From: JAAXTT01 sp964530215
Lineage (GTDB): Bacteria; Bacillota; Desulfotomaculia; Desulfotomaculales; Desulfocucumaceae
Reading direction: 5' to 3'
DNA length: 17,915 bases
NCBI GenBank assembly: GCA_964530215.1
Contig: CAZHAJ010000023.1
Coordinates: 1 to 17,915, forward strand
This document shows, in pieces, positions 14,821-17,915 of the stretch. The translations under genes were made by a program, and so were the position numbers. Under the pieces are notes generated by a model. It was not told where the DNA came from and made no database searches. It worked only from the letters and a program-made list of their open reading frames with translations. How positions within the stretch are numbered: the stretch's first letter is position 1; each line of letters starts with the position of its first letter.

Positions 14821-14861
14821 AAAAAAAACTGTGACCAACTTTTCTATGTCAGTCACAGTTT
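14821..14861 (-). terminator. Intrinsic terminator downstream of rodA
   Basis: AAACTGTGAC (14826-14835) pairs with GTCACAGTTT (14852-14861), a 10-bp perfect stem. On the minus strand it leads into a T-run (plus-strand As 14821-14828). It lies about 165 nt beyond the rodA stop, the same layout as at rpmA, but the stem sequence differs. Confidence 0.75.
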
Positions 14862-14880
14862 CGGTTTTATTTATTATTAT

Positions 14881-15027
14881 TGGGTCTACACTAGAAATTG
14901 ACAGATAGCATTTCTTAAAATTCTGGATTCTGACTTCTGTATTCCTCTGAATTACTGTGCCGACTACAGTAAGGTACTATTTACTCTCCCTTTTTGAGGC
15001 CTACCCCTAGCAATTAATAGAGAACCC
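14881..15027. repeat. Two tandem IS-end-like repeats with spacer, rodA-side copy
   Basis: A diverged copy of the 6661-6810 arrangement. TGGGTCTACACTAG (from 14881), followed by AATTGACAGATAGC, matches the first IS-end repeat. The core CATTTCTTAAAATTCTGG (from 14909) is identical to the one at 6690, and ACTTCTGTATTCCTCTGAA is also identical. A second end-like repeat (GGCCTACCCC...AGAGAACC) covers 14996-15026. The distance between the two repeats is 115 nt here, 123 nt at the other locus. It touches the rodA stop codon. Confidence 0.75.
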
Positions 15028-16409
15028 TAAAAAACCAGCTTTTTCCTTCTTATAAATATGTTCAGCAACAACCCTATTGAGGCCAGGTTCATAATAATAT
15101 TGCTTCCCCCATAACTAAACAGGGGTAAAGGTATACCGGTTACCGGCATAATTCCCGCCGTCATGCCAATGTTGAGAAAAATATGAAAGGTAAACATCGA
15201 CACTATACCTGTAGCCAAAAGGGTGCCGTAATTATCTCTGGCCACTGTTATTATTTTTATTCCCCGATACAAGAGTACATAGTAGAGAAATAACAGAACT
15301 GTAACCCCGATAAAGCCAAACTCTTCCCCAACGACTGAAAAGACAAAATCAGTGTGACGGATAGGTAGAAAAGTATAATGACTCTGAGTACCCTTTAACA
15401 ATCCTTTTCCCAAAACTCCTCCTGAACCTATGGCAATTCTGGATTGCCATACGTGATAGCCAGCTCCCAGCAAATCACTTTCCGGATTCATAAAAATCGT
15501 CAGCCTGGTCATCTGATATTCCTTTAATGTGATTTTGTGAAAGAGCTCATGCCTTTCCTCTTTTTTCTGGTAGTCCTCCTTAGACTGTTCCAAATAAGAG
15601 TTAAGCCCCTGATTATCTACAGAGTAGCCTTTATTCTTAATCTCCTTTAGCAATGCTTCATTGCTGTTTAAATCGTAGTCATCGCCGCTCACAGCCTTAC
15701 TGACAACCGAAATTTTATCCCTTAACTCAATGTCTGCTCTATGCAGTACATCATGAACCTGATAAATAGAAAGGGCCATAACCAGTCCCAGGGCAATAAT
15801 ACTTCCTAAAACACGAGTATTGCCTCCGGCAATAAACAACATGCCAAACATCATAGCCACAAATACCAATGAAGTTCCCAGATCGGGCTGAATTAAAATT
15901 AGGGACACAGGAATCCCTATATATAAAAAACAGGGCAGCAACTCCCAAAACGTATTTAACCTGCCTTGTCGTTTTGACAGGAAATCGGCAAAAGCTATAA
16001 CAATAATAAGTTTGGAAAACTCCGAAGGCTGAAATGAGAAAGGACCAATGTAAATCCACCTTTGGGCTCCCAAAGAATTTGTACCTATAAAGATAACAGC
16101 TAACAACATAATAATATTTAAAACATATAAATGATTAGAATATTTAGCAATATCTTCATAATCAACAAACACAAATATTGCCACTGCCAGCAAGCCCAAT
16201 AAAATCCAAGCCAACTGTTTTAATACATATTGATAATCCAAATACAGCAGTCGCAATAAAAAATTCATCTCTTGAACCTTTTCCGGACTCAAGGAAGAAT
16301 TGGTAAATTCAAAAGTGGCACTGCCGATGGTAACTAAACTTATAAATAAAAGTGCCATAGTAGTACCCAATAAAGGATAATCTAAATTTTTTATTAAGCG
16401 GCTATACAT
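15027..16409 (-). CDS. rodA: RodA/FtsW-family SEDS peptidoglycan glycosyltransferase
   Basis: This multi-spanning SEDS protein polymerises lipid II for lateral wall growth with a partner class B PBP. Family motifs: SLGAQRWI (112-119), FQPSEFSK (126-133), LIQPDLGTS (172-180), NPESDLLGAGYHVWQSRIAI split at 308-327, GTQSHYTFLP, and Asp354 in RHTDF, equivalent to the essential Asp of E. coli RodA. At 460 residues it is longer than the usual 370-400: residues about 220-297 are an additional charged, helical stretch between TM7 and the catalytic loop. ATG at 16409 has GGAAGG 8 nt upstream; GTG at 16418 is too close to that SD. It follows minE across a terminator, so needs its own promoter; TATAAT (plus 16456-16461) is a candidate without a clear -35 box. 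The IS-like repeat adjoins its stop. Confidence 0.94.
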   Translation of the reverse strand: MYSRLIKNLDYPLLGTTMALLFISLVTIGSATFEFTNSSLSPEKVQEMNFLLRLLYLDYQYVLKQLAWILLGLLAVAIFVFVDYEDIAKYSNHLYVLNIIMLLAVIFIGTNSLGAQRWIYIGPFSFQPSEFSKLIIVIAFADFLSKRQGRLNTFWELLPCFLYIGIPVSLILIQPDLGTSLVFVAMMFGMLFIAGGNTRVLGSIIALGLVMALSIYQVHDVLHRADIELRDKISVVSKAVSGDDYDLNSNEALLKEIKNKGYSVDNQGLNSYLEQSKEDYQKKEERHELFHKITLKEYQMTRLTIFMNPESDLLGAGYHVWQSRIAIGSGGVLGKGLLKGTQSHYTFLPIRHTDFVFSVVGEEFGFIGVTVLLFLYYVLLYRGIKIITVARDNYGTLLATGIVSMFTFHIFLNIGMTAGIMPVTGIPLPLFSYGGSNIIMNLASIGLLLNIFIRRKKLVF

Positions 16410-16583
16410 TGAATACACCTTCCAGGAATTTAACTAAAAAAAAGAACATCTAGTCATTATACCTTATCAACCCAAGGTAAGCAGAGGTATTTATCAAGCT
16501 ATATCTCGCTATTGATTATATCTCTTTCTGTGTGATTAATCGATGCATTATTTCTGGCAAATGAATATTTTATCCTGCCCGAG

Positions 16584-16608
16584 AAAAAATAGCAGGATAC
16601 CCTGCTAT
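16584..16608 (-). terminator. Intrinsic terminator of the minCDE operon
   Basis: On the minus strand ATAGCAGG, a GTAT loop and CCTGCTAT form a perfect 8-bp hairpin (plus 16589-16608) followed by a T-run (plus As 16584-16588). It lies 24 nt past the minE stop and separates it from rodA. Confidence 0.85.
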
Positions 16609-16631
16609 CGTGATTTATATTCTCTCAAATT

Positions 16632-16907
16632 CTAGTTAGCGTTGGCACTTCTTTTCATGCTTTTAACCGGAATATTGGCAATTAAGGCAACTTGATTTTC
16701 ATGATTTTCTAGATTAACCTCCAAGGCATCCTCATCAATATCCATATAATTTGAAATAACCTTGATTAGGTCTTCCTTGAGGGACTGAACAAGCTGAGGC
16801 GAAACATTGGCCCGGTCATGAACCAGAACAAGTCTCAATCTCTCTTTGGCTATATTTTTACTTGTGCCACTGTCCCTGCCAAATATACGGGTAAAAAAAT
16901 CTATCAC
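16632..16907 (-). CDS. minE: Cell division topological specificity factor MinE
   Basis: This 91-residue protein drives pole-to-pole oscillation of MinD by stimulating its ATPase and displacing MinC. It has a short N-terminal membrane-targeting segment (IDFFTRIFGR), the MinD-contacting region KERLRLVLVHDRA, and a C-terminal topological specificity domain (LKEDLIKVISNYMDID..., then NQVALIANIPVK). I chose GTG at 16907, which gives the normal MIDFF start and lies about 9 nt after GGGAGG; GTG at 16916 touches the SD directly. It follows minD at an 18-nt gap. Presence of MinE rather than only DivIVA is typical of many Clostridia. Confidence 0.95.
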   Translation of the reverse strand: MIDFFTRIFGRDSGTSKNIAKERLRLVLVHDRANVSPQLVQSLKEDLIKVISNYMDIDEDALEVNLENHENQVALIANIPVKSMKRSANAN

Positions 16908-16925
16908 GATCTCCACCCCTCCCGT

Positions 16926-17717
16926 CTATTTAAAACCTATTAATCGACGAAACTTATCGAAAAAGCCACCTTCTTCAAGGTTGATAATGGGAACTTCCTC
17001 ACCAGTTATGCGACGAACGATGTTCCTGTATGCTTGGCCGGATCGGGCACGCTCATCCTGTACCACAGACTCACCGCGATTTGTGGTAATAATCACTGCC
17101 TCGTCTTCTGGCACAACACCCAGTAGGTCCACAGCCAGGATATCCAAGATGTCATCAATCCCCATCATATCCCCCGCAGCCACCATCCGTTGACGAACCC
17201 GATTAATTATAAGCTTTGGCTCCCTAAGGTCATTGGCTTCCAAAAGACCAATAATTCTGTCCGCGTCCCTTACCGCAGATATCTCTGGGGTAGTGACAAC
17301 TATTGCTTTATGAGCACCTGCGATTGCATTCTTAAACCCTTGCTCAATTCCTGCCGGACAATCTATAATCACGTAATCAAAATCCTCTACCAACTCTTCA
17401 CAAAGTGCCTTCATTTCTTCCGGTTTAACAGCGGTTTTATCCTTAGTCTGCGCTGCCGGCAGAAGAAATAATCCTTCAAAGCGTTTGTCCTTGATTAACG
17501 CCTGTCTAAGTCTGCAATGTCCGCCAGTAACATCTGTAATATCATATACTATCCTGTTCTCCAAGCCAAGAACCACATCGAGATTCCTCAGACCAATATC
17601 GGCATCCACTAACGCAACCTTATATCCCATCTGTGCCAAGCCGGTACCCAGATTTGCACTGGTGGTTGTCTTCCCCACTCCGCCCTTTCCTGAAGTGACA
17701 ACAATAACTACACCCAT
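16926..17717 (-). CDS. minD: Septum site-determining ATPase MinD
   Basis: This 263-residue ParA/MinD-type ATPase dimerises on the membrane with ATP and recruits MinC to block division at the poles. The deviant Walker A GKGGVGKTT lies at residues 10-18, switch I has VDADIGLRNLD (37-47), Walker B is YVIIDCPAG (114-122), and the C-terminal amphipathic helix FFDKFRRLIGF is the membrane-targeting sequence. Length is standard. ATG at 17717 is preceded by AAGGAGGA. The minC stop lies 35 nt upstream and minE 18 nt downstream, so minCDE form one operon. Confidence 0.97.
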   Translation of the reverse strand: MGVVIVVTSGKGGVGKTTTSANLGTGLAQMGYKVALVDADIGLRNLDVVLGLENRIVYDITDVTGGHCRLRQALIKDKRFEGLFLLPAAQTKDKTAVKPEEMKALCEELVEDFDYVIIDCPAGIEQGFKNAIAGAHKAIVVTTPEISAVRDADRIIGLLEANDLREPKLIINRVRQRMVAAGDMMGIDDILDILAVDLLGVVPEDEAVIITTNRGESVVQDERARSGQAYRNIVRRITGEEVPIINLEEGGFFDKFRRLIGFK

Positions 17718-17752
17718 ACAATGTCCTCCTTGATGAAATACCTCATATTATC

Positions 17753-17915
17753 TTATCTGCCAAGATAACTCTCTATGGTAACAACACCATTTTTAATCCT
17801 GGCTATTTCCGGCATAGTACTTTCCGCCACCTCTCCGTCAGGAGGGCGGGTTATATGGTTTGCAATCCTGAGTTGAGTTGGCTGCAGACGGAAAGCCATC
17901 ACCATTGCAGACTCA
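17753..17915 (-). CDS. minC: Septum site-determining protein MinC, C-terminal end (cut by window edge)
   Basis: The last 53 codons of minC enter the window. The frame reads MVMAFRLQPTQLRIANHITR and then RPPDGEVAESTMPEIARIK, ending VTIESYLGR and TAA. This is the MinC C-terminal beta-helix domain, with the conserved FRLQPTQLRI and PEIA motifs that bind MinD. The start and N-terminal FtsZ-inhibiting domain lie beyond position 17915. It immediately precedes minD in the same direction. Confidence 0.93.
   Translation of the reverse strand, partial: ESAMVMAFRLQPTQLRIANHITRPPDGEVAESTMPEIARIKNGVVTIESYLGR

Noticed and set aside
14690..15027. CRISPR array
   Set aside because: Repeats are few, irregularly spaced and related to IS ends; no array-like alternation or cas genes.
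16410..16580. Firm sigma-A promoter for rodA
   Set aside because: Two TATAAT-like boxes exist (plus 16456-16461 and near 16515), but neither has a fitting -35 box or a TG extension, so no site was called.

Overview
The window looks like the chromosome of an endospore-forming, anaerobe-type Firmicute (class Clostridia, probably Peptococcaceae/Desulfotomaculum-like). This rests on gene content and order: on the minus strand it carries minC-minD-minE, rodA, a spoIVFA/spoIVFB-type pair, a B12-binding radical SAM protein with its DUF2344 partner, RNase G, rplU and rpmA, a conserved clostridial block. Base composition is AT-rich, Shine-Dalgarno sites are strong, and many starts are GTG or TTG.

Layout. 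(1) 1-1946: an FMN-dependent alpha-hydroxy-acid oxidase-like gene, cut by the window edge and carrying an in-frame TAA, converges on a membrane-anchored HtrA protease across a shared hairpin. (2) 2206-2885: no credible protein gene, but a sigma-A-type promoter, about 640 nt of highly foldable sequence and a terminator, i.e. a large stand-alone RNA; OLE RNA is the best named guess, unconfirmed. (3) 2887-6203: an XRE-type regulator with its own promoter and operator-like repeats, then an 876-residue fusion of a class III PLP aminotransferase with a domain resembling cyanobacterial acyl-ACP reductase. Together these could convert an acyl thioester through an aldehyde to an amine. (4) 6187-6812: remains of an ISL3-family insertion sequence whose sequence supplies the end of the fusion gene. 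(5) 6813-12066: rpmA, rplU (with an L21-leader-like element), rng, DUF2344 and the radical SAM gene, all on the minus strand. (6) 12086-14625: a NYN-domain protein and the SpoIVFB/SpoIVFA-like pair for late sporulation signalling, with a possible sigma-E promoter. (7) 14626-15026: a non-coding region sharing several modules with the ISL3 remnant. (8) 15027-17915: rodA (with an enlarged loop), minE, minD and the 3' end of minC.

The minus-strand genes form a housekeeping set for cell shape, division-site placement, sporulation and RNA/ribosome metabolism. Two related repeat modules directly abut the stop codons of rpmA and rodA. obg, often found after rpmA, is not there; the IS remnant and the fusion gene lie in its place, which suggests a rearrangement. 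The most unusual content is the aminotransferase/acyl reductase fusion with its regulator, and the large RNA just upstream of them.
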